The notes under the pieces: generated by a model | Seen by the model: the letters and a program-made list of their open reading frames with translations, nothing else | Told to the model about the DNA's origin: nothing | The model's database searches: none | Part shown: piece by piece, positions 1-8,605 of the stretch | How positions within the stretch are numbered: position 1 is the stretch's first letter | Layout: every line of letters starts with the position of its first letter | Origin: Bacillota bacterium | GTDB taxonomy: Bacteria; Bacillota; Clostridia; Christensenellales; Aristaeellaceae | Assembly (NCBI GenBank): GCA_023415715.1 | Contig: JAEZJP010000294.1 | Span: forward strand, 1-18,454 | Reading direction: 5' to 3' | Length of the DNA stretch: 18,454 nt | Position numbers and translations under genes: made by a program

Positions 1-1
1 G

Positions 2-442
2 GCGGAAGAAAGAATGGACAGCTCCAAACGAATGTACAATCCTTTGGGCAACGAATATGTCAGGATCGTCACCTCTATTATTGAGACTTCCTACCGGGAG
101 CGGTTGAGTGTGGATGAGATGGCTTCCCGCATGGGCCTTAACCGCAGCTACCTTACCACGCTCTTCAAGGAGCATACTGGCATGCCCATCAAGGAATATT
201 TGATGGAATACAGGCTTCAGCAGAGCATTTTGCGGCTTCAAAGAACCAATTATACGGTGAAGCAATCTGCATTGGAGAGCGGCTTTAATGATCCGTTGTA
301 TTATTCCAGGCTGTTCAAGGCGAGATATGGCGTATCCCCCCATGACTACAGAGCCACCCAGGAGCGGCGGGAAGGCTGTGAGGAGGACTGCGCCTGCCCG
401 GGGGACTTGAAGGAAACAAGCAAATATGATGGGAAGATATGA
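2..442 (+). CDS. AraC-family transcriptional regulator, C-terminal part (5' end outside window)
   Basis: The reading frame is open from the first bases of the window, so the gene begins upstream; an internal ATG lies at 14. What is visible is a complete AraC/XylS DNA-binding domain of two helix-turn-helix units. The first is around the segment SVDEMASRMGLNRSYLTTLF, the second around VKQSALESGFNDPLYYSRLF, followed by the family signature KARYGVSPHDYR. A hydrophilic tail rich in Glu and Cys follows the domain. The sensing part is missing, so it could be a one-domain sugar sensor of AraC type or the output half of a YesN-type response regulator. Its position directly before a sugar ABC transporter on the same strand suggests that it controls that operon; this is inference. 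The family call is firm, the ligand is unknown. Confidence 0.9.
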   Translation, partial: AEERMDSSKRMYNPLGNEYVRIVTSIIETSYRERLSVDEMASRMGLNRSYLTTLFKEHTGMPIKEYLMEYRLQQSILRLQRTNYTVKQSALESGFNDPLYYSRLFKARYGVSPHDYRATQERREGCEEDCACPGDLKETSKYDGKI

Positions 443-515
443 CAGGAATACCCGTATATTTGTGTGAAAAGAGAAAACACCTAACATTTATCCATGTTCC
501 TCTATCATCCGTCCA

Positions 516-545
516 TTTACTTTAATGGTTATAATTAGTTATGAT
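516..545 (+). promoter_or_regulatory. candidate sigma-A promoter of the sugar transporter operon
   Basis: Two overlapping possibilities are visible. TATGAT at 540-545 lies 18 nt after TTTACT at 516-521. A perfect TATAAT at 530-535 has no good -35 box at the right distance. Either would give a leader of about 85-95 nt before the binding-protein gene. The choice between them cannot be made by eye. Confidence 0.4.
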
Positions 546-562
546 GATGCCACAATGAATGT

Positions 563-615
563 CGGATGTGTAAGAGTTGCATAAGTTTTGCAAACATCTG
601 CACATGCACGGATGT
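563..615 (+). promoter_or_regulatory. possible alternative hairpins in the binding-protein leader
   Basis: The heptamer CGGATGT occurs at 563-569 and again at 609-615. Both copies can pair with ACATC at 594-598, so two mutually exclusive stems are possible. The first also encloses a TTGCA/TGCAA stem (577-581 with 589-593). The second copy lies just before the AGAGGAGG ribosome binding site at 621-628. Short arms make this weak evidence for a switch. Confidence 0.25.
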
Positions 616-634
616 TCAAAAGAGGAGGCAGACT

Positions 635-2281
635 ATGAAAAAGGCATTGGGGTTGCTCTTGGCTATGGCGATGCTCATATCCTTGATGGGTTCTGCGCTG
701 GCCGAGACAAACAAGTTCGGCTGGGAAGTGCCGGCAGAAACATTGAAGGTCACCGTGTTCGTTGCCAGCGACAACTGGACCGAGCTGGAGGAGCAGAAGC
801 AGGGTATCGCCAGCATGAAGGACTACCTGCTGAAAAACTTCAACATTGAACTCAATTACCAAACAACCGACGGGGATGCCGAAGAGGCAGTCAACCTGAT
901 GCTGGCTTCCGGCGAATATCCCGATGTGATCAAGGGCCTCACCACAGCAGCCAGGCAGAAGTTTGTGGATCAGGGCCGCGCGGTGGAGCTGACCTCATTC
1001 ATTGAGAACGCTCCCAACCTGAAATCACGCCTGGGCGAATACCTGCCCATGTATGCCGACAAGGAAGGCAAATTCTATTACCTCCCCACATCCTTTGGCA
1101 ACCTGATGGACCTGCCGGATTACAGCGCGCACCTGCGCTATGACGAGTGGCAGGCCATCGGCAGCCCGAAGATCGAGACGCCGGATGACTACTACAATGC
1201 CATCATGGCCATTCTTAACAAGTTTCCCACCACCCCTGCGGGCGAAACCCGTTACTCCCTGAGCCTGTACAACCAGGGCAATCCGGAATACTACCTGGGC
1301 GGCTATTTCGGGCTGCAGCAGGGCTGGAAGGTGAATGCGGACAACACCCTCACCTACTGGGCCTTCGCCGACGAAGGCAAACGTATGGCCCAGTTTATCA
1401 ACAAATTCTGGCGCTCCGGCACCATGGACCCCGACTCCTTCACCAACGCCTGGGATGACCTGCGCACCAAGATCAGCCAGGAGCGTGTGGTAGGCATGAT
1501 GGCCGGCTGGTGGATCGGCTACAATGCGGGCCACGAAATCTGGTCCCTTACAGACCCCGCCTGGACGGAGAACAAGCGCTACATCCAGATCGGCTTCAAG
1601 GATCCCGCTGTAGAAAAGGCTGCGGTTACCTGCAAGAACAACCTGGGCTCTTCCTGGACAATCATTACCGACAAGTGCAAGAACCCTGAAGCGGTGATGA
1701 AGTTCATCGATTTCATGCAGACCGATGCCGGCTCGGCGCTATGCAACTGGGGTATTCCCGGTCCTGTGAAGTCTTACAAGGATCCCGCCAAGGAAATTTC
1801 CATCTGGGATATAACCAGTCCCACGGCGTGGAAGTTTGACGAAACCTCCAAGCAGCAGCTTCTTTCCGAGACCTGGGATTATAACGACGAAGGCGTATTC
1901 GGAGCCAATACCGGGTTCTTGGGCTGGGTTGTCTATCAGGGCCGCTGGGCGGATGGCGTAAGCTGCCTCTGGCCCAACCAGATGTGGTACAGTGAAAACA
2001 AATGGAAGCAGATCATGTTTGAAAACATGAAGGACACCATTGTGGACGCCACCGCTCTCCTGGCTATGGGAAGCAAGTCGGAAGAACTCACCATGGCGGA
2101 AGCAGCCGTGAAGGATGCCTGGAAGCAATACTTCCCCCTTGTCTGCATGGCCGAGGATGACGATACCTTTGAAGCCGCCTGGATCGCGCTGCAGGATGCC
2201 CTCACTGCGGCCAATGTGGAGCTCATGACCAAGGAATGGCAGGCAAATTACCAGGCCAACCTTGCACTCATGGGGAAATAA
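635..2281 (+). CDS. extracellular solute-binding protein of a CUT1 sugar ABC transporter
   Basis: The gene encodes about 548 residues, the large size class of family 1 binding proteins that partner LplB/YtcP-type permeases. I chose the ATG at 635 because a strong AGAGGAGG sits at 621-628 and the protein then starts with a clean signal peptide: Lys-Lys, a hydrophobic core, then SALA before ETN, with cleavage expected after residue 23. A longer frame upstream would put 23 non-signal residues in front. There is no lipobox cysteine, unlike most Gram-positive binding proteins, so it may be released or held non-covalently. The mature part is rich in Trp and Tyr, as usual for sugar binders. Two permeases and a GH36-like enzyme follow on the same strand, so the ligand is probably an oligosaccharide with alpha-galactosyl or related units (inference). 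Confidence 0.88.
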   Translation: MKKALGLLLAMAMLISLMGSALAETNKFGWEVPAETLKVTVFVASDNWTELEEQKQGIASMKDYLLKNFNIELNYQTTDGDAEEAVNLMLASGEYPDVIKGLTTAARQKFVDQGRAVELTSFIENAPNLKSRLGEYLPMYADKEGKFYYLPTSFGNLMDLPDYSAHLRYDEWQAIGSPKIETPDDYYNAIMAILNKFPTTPAGETRYSLSLYNQGNPEYYLGGYFGLQQGWKVNADNTLTYWAFADEGKRMAQFINKFWRSGTMDPDSFTNAWDDLRTKISQERVVGMMAGWWIGYNAGHEIWSLTDPAWTENKRYIQIGFKDPAVEKAAVTCKNNLGSSWTIITDKCKNPEAVMKFIDFMQTDAGSALCNWGIPGPVKSYKDPAKEISIWDITSPTAWKFDETSKQQLLSETWDYNDEGVFGANTGFLGWVVYQGRWADGVSCLWPNQMWYSENKWKQIMFENMKDTIVDATALLAMGSKSEELTMAEAAVKDAWKQYFPLVCMAEDDDTFEAAWIALQDALTAANVELMTKEWQANYQANLALMGK

Positions 2282-2305
2282 CCACAAATACTTGCTCTTA
2301 ATAAT

Positions 2306-2508
2306 GGGGGAGGGAATTTCCCTCCCCCAGCTTGTCGAAAAAGTGGCTTCGCCTCTTTTTCGAGTTTTTCCCTCACTGCACTGTAAAAACCTTTGGTTTT
2401 TACGGTCGTTTGCTCGGGCAAGGTAGGAATTTCTTCGAAATTCCCGCGAAAATCACCGCCATGTCGCTGATTTTCGATTTTACATTGGAGGACTTCGGCC
2501 CTCCAATG
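2306..2508 (+). repeat. ladder of six consecutive hairpins between binding-protein and permease genes
   Basis: Six inverted repeats follow one another: 2306-2328 (11-bp G/C-rich arms around one T), 2335-2363 (9+3 bp, loop TTC, followed by GTTTTTC), 2383-2403 (9 bp, loop TTT), 2426-2444 (8 bp, loop TTC), 2447-2476 (9 bp, 12-nt loop) and 2483-2508 (9 bp outside a C-TTCG-G tetraloop with one A/C mismatch). The stems differ in sequence. The second resembles an intrinsic terminator. Hairpins after a binding-protein gene are known to stabilise its mRNA and reduce expression of the downstream permease genes, and that is the simplest reading here. Together with the ribosome binding site for the permease this fills the 323-nt gap. 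Confidence 0.75.
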
Positions 2509-2604
2509 CCTCCCAGGGGGGTTAACATGCTGGAGAGAGGGCGTATCCCCTCCTCTTGAATACATAGGTTCCTTGATTTTGCAAGGCAAGGAGGGAAACG
2601 GAAC

Positions 2605-3549
2605 ATGCTGGCGGCGAAACAGGCAAGAAAGACCGGCAATCATCATCCGCTGCTGCACAGCTTCAAAAGCCAGCGGGAGATGTGGCTTTTATGCATCCCC
2701 ATTATCGCCTGGGCTTTTTTGTTTTGCTACTATCCCATGTACGGCCTGACCATGGCCTTTGTAAACTATGTTCCCGGCCGTGAGATATGGCAATGCGACT
2801 GGGTGGGGCTGAAATACTTCACGCAGTTTGTGAATAATCCGGTTTTCGGGCAGCTCTTAAGAAACACGCTGACCATGAGCCTGCTTAGCATTACGGTTGG
2901 CTTTGTCACACCCATCCTGTTTTCCTTCTCGCTGAATGAAATCGGCCATACCCGCACCAAAAAATTGATCCAGACCGCCAGCTACCTGCCCCATTTTATC
3001 AGCTGGGTGGTGGCGGGTACCATGTTCAAGGCTTTGCTCAATTCCGACGGCGTGGTTAGCGACCTGATGGTAAACCTTGGGATGTTTGAAAAACCTACCA
3101 ATATTCTGAACAAAGGCGAATGGTATTGGGGCATCTATACGCTGGTCAATATCTGGAAGGGGCTGGGCTGGTCAGCTATTATCTATCTTAGCGCCATGTC
3201 CGGCGTGGATGAAGAGCTGTATCAGGCCGGCGCCATCGATGGCCTGGGCCGGCGGGGAATGGCAAGGCATATCACGCTGCCCTCCATATTGCCTACCATA
3301 GTGCTTTTGTGGATCATGGGCGTGGGCGGCATACTCAATGCGGGTTTTGACCAGCATCTGATCATCGGCAATCCCTTGACGCAGAAATACTGGGATGTGG
3401 TGGATACCTATACCTACCGCTACGGCGTGCAGGAAGGTTTCTACTCCATGGCTACGGCAGTCACCCTTATGAAATCGGTCATCGGGTTTGCACTGGTATT
3501 GATTACAAACTCCATCTCCCGCAAAATAAGCGACGTCGCGCTGTTCTAG
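2605..3549 (+). CDS. sugar ABC transporter permease, LplB type
   Basis: This 314-residue inner-membrane protein has about six hydrophobic segments (roughly 27-50, 88-110, 126-145, 174-196, 228-248 and 285-302). It carries the binding-protein-dependent permease loop at residues 205-229, with the core YQAGAIDGLGRRGMARHITL, which docks on the ATPase. Length and sequence style match the LplB group of CUT1 permeases. The start is supported by AAGGAGGG at 2588-2595. It is the first of two permeases; the second starts 12 nt after its stop, so the two are co-translated and should form the heterodimeric channel. No ATP-binding subunit is encoded nearby, which is usual for this group because a shared MsmX-type ATPase serves several transporters. 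Confidence 0.93.
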   Translation: MLAAKQARKTGNHHPLLHSFKSQREMWLLCIPIIAWAFLFCYYPMYGLTMAFVNYVPGREIWQCDWVGLKYFTQFVNNPVFGQLLRNTLTMSLLSITVGFVTPILFSFSLNEIGHTRTKKLIQTASYLPHFISWVVAGTMFKALLNSDGVVSDLMVNLGMFEKPTNILNKGEWYWGIYTLVNIWKGLGWSAIIYLSAMSGVDEELYQAGAIDGLGRRGMARHITLPSILPTIVLLWIMGVGGILNAGFDQHLIIGNPLTQKYWDVVDTYTYRYGVQEGFYSMATAVTLMKSVIGFALVLITNSISRKISDVALF

Positions 3550-3561
3550 GGAGGGATTGCA

Positions 3562-4461
3562 ATGAGAAAAGCATTTTACATCAAGCAAACGCATGCGGGA
3601 CGGACCTTTGACATTGTAAACACAGCCCTGATCGCACTGTTGATGTTTATTATGATTTACCCTTTCTGGAATGTGCTCGTCTTTGCCTTCAACGACGGCA
3701 GCGACGCCGTATTGGGCAAGCTTTACTTCTGGCCCCGCAAATTCTCGCTTAACAATTTTGAATATGTATTCAAAAATAAAAGCCTGCTGCACGGCGCATG
3801 GGTATCCGTATTGCGGGTGGCGGTAGGCACATCTCTTGGCGTTTTGTGCAATGCTTTATTAGGATACATCGTTTCCTGCCGCACGTTTGCGGGGCGCAGG
3901 TTCATGCGTGTTTTGTTCATTATCACCATGTATTTTACCGGCGGTCTGATCCCCACATATCTGCTCATGATGCGCCTGGGTTTTCAGAATACATTCTCCG
4001 TGTACATCATACCCAACCTGTTTTCCTGCTACTACATGCTGCTGGCCGCAAGCTATATCCAGGGCATTCCCGATTCGCTGTTTGAGTCGGCCAGGATCGA
4101 CGGCGCCAGTGAGCTGAGAACATTTTTCAAGGTGGCCGTCCCCCTGGCGATGCCCATGCTGGCCTGCATTGCCATTTATATCGGCGTGGCCCAGTGGAAC
4201 AGCTGGTTTGATGTTTCTTTGTACTCCAAGAACGGCGCGTGGGATAACCTGCAAATCATACTCTACCGGCTTTTAAATCAAGCCACGGCGCTGGCTGAGA
4301 TCAAGAACCAGCAGCAGCTGTATGCCAGCATGCGTACCATTCAGCCGCAGACCGTGCGGGCTGCGACCACAGTGATCGTGGTGGTCCCCATATTATTTAT
4401 CTATCCCTTCTTCCAACGGTATTTTGTTGGCGGAATCACACTGGGAGCCGTAAAAGGCTAA
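3562..4461 (+). CDS. sugar ABC transporter permease, YtcP type
   Basis: A 299-residue integral membrane protein, the second channel subunit. The N-terminal segment around residues 20-43 and five further hydrophobic stretches fit the six-helix CUT1 fold. The cytoplasmic docking loop lies at 174-198, with the core FESARIDGASELRTFFKVAV. The C-terminal ending (YFVGGITLGAVKG) is typical of the YtcP/LplC group. The ribosome binding site GGGAGGG is 7 nt before the ATG. It follows the LplB-type gene by 12 nt and precedes the glycosidase gene by 13 nt, so the three are one transcription and translation unit. Confidence 0.93.
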   Translation: MRKAFYIKQTHAGRTFDIVNTALIALLMFIMIYPFWNVLVFAFNDGSDAVLGKLYFWPRKFSLNNFEYVFKNKSLLHGAWVSVLRVAVGTSLGVLCNALLGYIVSCRTFAGRRFMRVLFIITMYFTGGLIPTYLLMMRLGFQNTFSVYIIPNLFSCYYMLLAASYIQGIPDSLFESARIDGASELRTFFKVAVPLAMPMLACIAIYIGVAQWNSWFDVSLYSKNGAWDNLQIILYRLLNQATALAEIKNQQQLYASMRTIQPQTVRAATTVIVVVPILFIYPFFQRYFVGGITLGAVKG

Positions 4462-4474
4462 GGAGCTACAATAG

Positions 4475-6655
4475 ATGAACGACGACTACGGCAAGGTATC
4501 CCCGGCAGTTTCGGTAAAGGAGTCTGCTGCCATGATGATGCCCAGCCTTCAAAGCATGCTGAAAAGGCGCGATTATCCTATGCTTAACGTACCTCCCGTC
4601 TGCCATGCCAGGCTTTCCGGCGACCCGTCTGCCATGTCCTTTTCACTTACCTATAATGGGTTCGATGTAATCCGTATGCAGTTTGGGAGCGTCTGCAAGC
4701 CTTCGCTGCGCTTTCATTCCGACGGGGATTTTCAGTCGAGTCCCTTTATCCAGCAGTTTGTCATTGCCGCCGACCGGGAGACGGAGCTTACGGTTACCGT
4801 TTCCTTTCCAAATGAGATGGTGGTACTAAGGCCAAGCCGTGCCCAAACCGGTCAGGCCATTTTAGGCCAGTGGGGCCATCCGCTGATACACTGCGTCAAC
4901 GGGCTTTATTCCCTTGTTTGGGACTATTTTATTTCCTGGCACGGGTATGATTTTGCATGGCAGCATGGCTCTATCCGGGAGGAAGGCGGCGTCTATTCAG
5001 CCGTTTTCACGGTGAAGCTGAACACCAAGCCGCTTGTGATTCTGTTAAAGCCCAGGTACTATGGCATGCATCTGGGGTACGAAAGCCATATGCCCTGGCT
5101 GCGCCGGCCCAAGGATGAAGCCGTTTCCGGCTGGTGCTCCTGGGAGGCGTACCATGACAAGGTGGAACAGGAGCATGTTGCAGCGGCAGCGCAGGCTCTG
5201 ACGCCCTTGAAAAAGTATGGCCTTGACACGCTGCAATTGGATGACGGTTATCAAAATCCGCTGGTACCCCCGGCAAAAGGGAAATCCATAGGGGACAGCT
5301 GGCTTCATACCAATGAAAAGTTTCAGTCAGGGCATGCGGGCATTGTGAAAGCCATCCGTGATGCGGGCTTTCGCGCCGGCATCTGGACCAACGCAACGCT
5401 TACCAACCGGGAAGCGTGTGATTTGCTTCCCTACATGCTGCGCAAGCCTGATGGGGAACTGATATACGGCGACTGGATTCAATATGTGATCGACTGCACG
5501 CCCGAAATGCTGGAGAAGGAAATCACACCGTATTACAGGGCGCTGAGGGTGTCGGGGTACGATTACATAAAGTCCGACTCCATCCGCCATCTGATCTTTG
5601 ACGGCCTGCAGGAAGCGGTACGACTGGGGCTTTTGACCGACGGTGAAGCCCATGAACGGATGGTTTCCTACATGCGGGCTGCCCGCAAAGGCATTGGTGA
5701 GGACGCCTATTACCTTTCCTGCTGGGGTGCTTTGACCCAATCCATCGGTGTATGCGACGCCATGCGCGTGGCCACAGACGCCAACGCCAACTGGCATGCC
5801 TACAGCATGCAGCTAAGGGAAACGGCCCGCTGGTTCTTTGCCCAGCGGATATTGTTCACTGTTGATCCGGACCATGTGTGCGTCCGTGGAGAACTGAACT
5901 GGGTGCGGATGATGCTTTCCATGGTAACGCTCACCGGCGGGCTATACATGATTTCCGACAAGCCGGAATCCTATGACGAACAGCGCCTGGAGCTTATACG
6001 AAAAACGCTTCCCGGCGCCACCGTGCGGACTGCGGAAACGGGACCCGTAAACTATGAAACGCCTGCCTGCTATAGCATAAGGCAGGGTGCGGAGCTGACA
6101 AAGGGAAGTTATGAGATCGGTCACTACGAAAAGGAAGAAACGCCTTTCGCTTCCCTTTGGTGCACCCATTTTGATAAGGATGGCCGCCGTTGGTGTGTGA
6201 TGCAGCGCTGCGCAGTCACGCCGCTTACAAAGATCACACTATCTGTAAAGGCGCTTAATCTTCCCGAAGACCGCATCTATTACGCCTTTGATTTCTGGTC
6301 CCAGACAGGGCGTGTGATATCCGGCGGGGCGTTGGCGCTGCCCGCGCTGCCGCTCGGAGATACCACGGTGCTGGGGCTGTATGACATCACCGATAGAAAG
6401 CCGTGCCTGGCAGGCTCCGACCGCCATGTGACCATGGATGCGGTGAGCGTCATATCATCAAGACAGTGCGGGAACGGCCTTGCTCTTGACTTAAGCGGCT
6501 TTACGGGGCTTAATTGCAGGTATACGGTGTATGCGCCTGATGCTGTTGGCAACGCATCCGCCGAGGGGGGCATCGCCAGCTGCACCCGCCTTGGGGATGT
6601 GTACACGGTGGAAGTACGGTTTGACACAGACCATATGAAGGTGCTTTTGGAATAG
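4475..6655 (+). CDS. GH36-like glycoside hydrolase (probable alpha-galactosidase), cytoplasmic
   Basis: The product has 726 residues and no signal peptide, so it acts on sugar already imported. An N-terminal beta-rich part (about 1-210) precedes the catalytic barrel, which opens with GWCSWEAYHDK (219-229) and LQLDDGYQ (253-260). The putative nucleophile is Asp368 in YIKSDS and the putative acid/base is Asp435 in MRVATD; both positions match the pattern of clan GH-D enzymes. A C-terminal beta domain follows. The nucleophile motif reads KSD where typical bacterial GH36 alpha-galactosidases have KWD, so substrate preference may differ, and raffinose-type or other alpha-galactosides are possible. 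AAGGAG at 4461-4466 supports the start. It is the last gene of the sugar operon and ends 25 nt before a strong terminator. Confidence 0.82.
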   Translation: MNDDYGKVSPAVSVKESAAMMMPSLQSMLKRRDYPMLNVPPVCHARLSGDPSAMSFSLTYNGFDVIRMQFGSVCKPSLRFHSDGDFQSSPFIQQFVIAADRETELTVTVSFPNEMVVLRPSRAQTGQAILGQWGHPLIHCVNGLYSLVWDYFISWHGYDFAWQHGSIREEGGVYSAVFTVKLNTKPLVILLKPRYYGMHLGYESHMPWLRRPKDEAVSGWCSWEAYHDKVEQEHVAAAAQALTPLKKYGLDTLQLDDGYQNPLVPPAKGKSIGDSWLHTNEKFQSGHAGIVKAIRDAGFRAGIWTNATLTNREACDLLPYMLRKPDGELIYGDWIQYVIDCTPEMLEKEITPYYRALRVSGYDYIKSDSIRHLIFDGLQEAVRLGLLTDGEAHERMVSYMRAARKGIGEDAYYLSCWGALTQSIGVCDAMRVATDANANWHAYSMQLRETARWFFAQRILFTVDPDHVCVRGELNWVRMMLSMVTLTGGLYMISDKPESYDEQRLELIRKTLPGATVRTAETGPVNYETPACYSIRQGAELTKGSYEIGHYEKEETPFASLWCTHFDKDGRRWCVMQRCAVTPLTKITLSVKALNLPEDRIYYAFDFWSQTGRVISGGALALPALPLGDTTVLGLYDITDRKPCLAGSDRHVTMDAVSVISSRQCGNGLALDLSGFTGLNCRYTVYAPDAVGNASAEGGIASCTRLGDVYTVEVRFDTDHMKVLLE

Positions 6656-6680
6656 GAAAAGATAGGATTATCACCTCATC

Positions 6681-6719
6681 AAAAAGCCCGCCAAGAGTGA
6701 AACTCTGGGCGGGCTTTTT
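6681..6719. terminator. bidirectional intrinsic terminator between convergent operons
   Basis: The arms AAAAAGCCCGCC (6681-6692) and GGCGGGCTTTTT (6708-6719) pair over 12 bp. After one mismatch the stem continues with AGAGT/ACTCT around a GAA loop. The A-run and T-run at the two ends make it work in both directions, ending the + strand glycosidase transcript and the - strand DUF47 transcript. Confidence 0.93.
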
Positions 6720-6751
6720 ATGAAAGCTTCTAAGATGCAAAATCTATTGAA

Positions 6752-7375
6752 TCAGCTATTCTTGAGCACAACGCTTTCAATCACTTCGGCCACATGCTCA
6801 CATTCGTCATAGCAGGCTTCAAAGCCATCGAATATATCACGCCAGATGATCACGTCCAGCGGGCTTTCCGGAGCGGAAAACAGCTTGTTGACTGCATCAA
6901 AATGCAGCGTGTCGCCTTCCGTCTCCAGGGAGTTGATCTGCACCAGACAATCCTTGATGAGGCTGGACTTTTTGAAATGCTTGAATTCATGGGTGAGCTT
7001 CTTGACGGCGTTGCAGCAGCGCATAAGCAGCTCGCACAGAGTCAGCACTTCGGGCTTGGGTTTTGTAACGTTATACATGCACATCTGACGCATAATGTCG
7101 TCGATGGCGTCCACCAGGTCGTCCAACTCCTGGGAAAGACGCGCCAAATCCTCCCGGTCAATGGGGGGGAGAAACTCCTTGGCCAAATGGTCCAGCGTCT
7201 TGTGGTTGATTTCATCGGCAGAATGCTCAATGCTGTGCATAGCATCCATCCTGGCAGGCAGCGTTTCCGGATCAAAATTCTGGATGGTTTCGTTCAGGTA
7301 TTCTGCGGCGCGCACAGCACAGTCGGCGTACTCGATAAAGCTTTGAAAGTAATTGTACGATGTATGTTTGGGCAT
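6752..7375 (-). CDS. DUF47 family (PhoU-like) protein, partner of the phosphate transporter
   Basis: The 207-residue, largely helical protein matches the length of DUF47 proteins, which resemble PhoU and are nearly always paired with PiT transporters. Acidic and His clusters typical of PhoU metal binding are visible: HSIEHSADE at 47-55, ELDDLVDAIDD at 83-93, ETEGD at 151-155 and YDECEHVAEVIE at 189-200. There is no signal peptide or membrane segment, so it is cytoplasmic and probably modulates transport. AAAGGAAG supports the ATG at 7375. The gene starts 32 nt after the transporter stop and is thus co-transcribed with it. The exact biochemical role of DUF47 proteins is not settled. Confidence 0.9.
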   Translation of the reverse strand: MPKHTSYNYFQSFIEYADCAVRAAEYLNETIQNFDPETLPARMDAMHSIEHSADEINHKTLDHLAKEFLPPIDREDLARLSQELDDLVDAIDDIMRQMCMYNVTKPKPEVLTLCELLMRCCNAVKKLTHEFKHFKKSSLIKDCLVQINSLETEGDTLHFDAVNKLFSAPESPLDVIIWRDIFDGFEACYDECEHVAEVIESVVLKNS

Positions 7376-7407
7376 GGCGGTATCTTCCTTTCAAAATAGA
7401 GTATGGA

Positions 7408-8460
7408 TTAAAAGATTATCATGAACAGCTTGACCATCAAAAAACCAAGCAGGCCGCAGCCGGGGAAAGTCAAAACCCAGGTGAGGACCATATCCTTGAC
7501 AATGGACCAATCCACCGCGGACAGCCGCATGGAGGCGCCTACGCCCATGATGGCGGTGGTCTTTGTGTGGGTCGTGCTCACCGGCATCCCCGTAATGGAG
7601 GAGAGCAGCAGGCAGCCCGCCGCGGCCAGGTCGGCGGAAAAGCCCTGGTGGGGCTGCAGTTTGACCATGTCCATACCCACGGATTTGATGATGCGGTAGC
7701 CGCCGATGGAGGTGCCAAGGCCCATGACAAGCGAGCAAAGTATCATCAGCCAGATGGGAATCACAAAATTGTTTACATTGTTTTGGCCGCCCGCAAGGAA
7801 AATGCCCAGCAAAAAAACGCTCATGAACTTCTGGCCGTCCTGAGCCCCGTGCATAAATGCCATGGAAGCTCCGCCAAAGATTTGCGCGTTTTTGAAAAAG
7901 CCGACTGTTTTCCCTCGTTCAATATTACGGCACAGGAATTCGGTGATTTTGGTGATCACAAATCCGGAACCAAAGCCCAGGAATGTGGAAAGCACCAGAC
8001 CATATAGCACCTTTACCCATTCGGAGCCGTTGATGCCGCTTAGGCTTGAGTGAAGCGCGATGGCAGCGCCGGATAAGCCGGCGATCAGCGCATGGCTTTC
8101 GCTGGTGGGTATGCCGAACTTCCATGCGGCTGTGGCCCAGATCACAATGGCGAGCAGCGCTGCGCAAAGTGCAACGGTGGCTTCCTGCGTGTTTCCCCCA
8201 AAATCCACCATGTTGTATATGGTCATTGCAACCTTGGAGTTGACCATTGTCATCACAAGCACTCCAAAGAAGTTGAATATAGCGGCCATGATGATTGCTG
8301 CCTTCGGGCTGATGGCCCTTGTGGAAACGCAGGTGGCGATGGCGTTGGGGGCATCTGTCCAGCCGTTGACGAGAATGACGCCCAGCGTCAAAAGCACGGT
8401 GGCCAATAGGAGCGGGCTGCGGGTTAGCAATTGAATAAACTGGCCCAAATCTACGCTCAT
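7408..8460 (-). CDS. pit: inorganic phosphate transporter, PiT family
   Basis: The 350-residue membrane protein carries the duplicated PiT signatures: NGWTDAPNAIAT at 32-43, GIPTSESHALIAGLSGAA at 116-133, FMHGAQDGQKF at 202-212 and GMPVSTTHTKTTAIMGVG at 291-308. The asparagine, histidine and Asp-Gly positions of the ion-coupled phosphate path are intact. PiT proteins move metal-phosphate or phosphate with H+ or Na+. I chose the ATG at 8460, which has GAAGAGG 6 nt upstream; an in-frame TTG at 8475 would place the start inside that ribosome binding site. The length is compact for the family, as usual in Clostridia. It is the first gene of a two-gene operon with DUF47 and is transcribed from the promoter at 8606-8634. 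Confidence 0.95.
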   Translation of the reverse strand: MSVDLGQFIQLLTRSPLLLATVLLTLGVILVNGWTDAPNAIATCVSTRAISPKAAIIMAAIFNFFGVLVMTMVNSKVAMTIYNMVDFGGNTQEATVALCAALLAIVIWATAAWKFGIPTSESHALIAGLSGAAIALHSSLSGINGSEWVKVLYGLVLSTFLGFGSGFVITKITEFLCRNIERGKTVGFFKNAQIFGGASMAFMHGAQDGQKFMSVFLLGIFLAGGQNNVNNFVIPIWLMILCSLVMGLGTSIGGYRIIKSVGMDMVKLQPHQGFSADLAAAGCLLLSSITGMPVSTTHTKTTAIMGVGASMRLSAVDWSIVKDMVLTWVLTFPGCGLLGFLMVKLFMIIF

Positions 8461-8605
8461 AAAAAACCTCTTCAAAAATATTGCTGAAAATTCCGCGGAG
8501 CCGGGCGATATTTATGTAAAAGCAAAAGCTATTGAAATCCTAACACGTTTATTTCCAAATCCTTGCACTAAACTAACCGGATTGTATTCAGCATGCGCCC
8601 AAATT

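Noticed and set aside
469..485. Catabolite-repression (cre) site upstream of the sugar operon
   Set aside because: The TGTGAAAAGAGAAAACA stretch lacks the central CG of the consensus.
2332..2559. A 75-codon open frame (and longer - strand frames) in the 2282-2604 gap
   Set aside because: The sequence is fully explained by consecutive hairpins; no ribosome binding site precedes it and the translation shows no recognisable domain.
6794..7399. Long + strand open frame opposite the DUF47 gene
   Set aside because: It is an antisense shadow; the - strand frame has the family motifs, a ribosome binding site and an operon partner.
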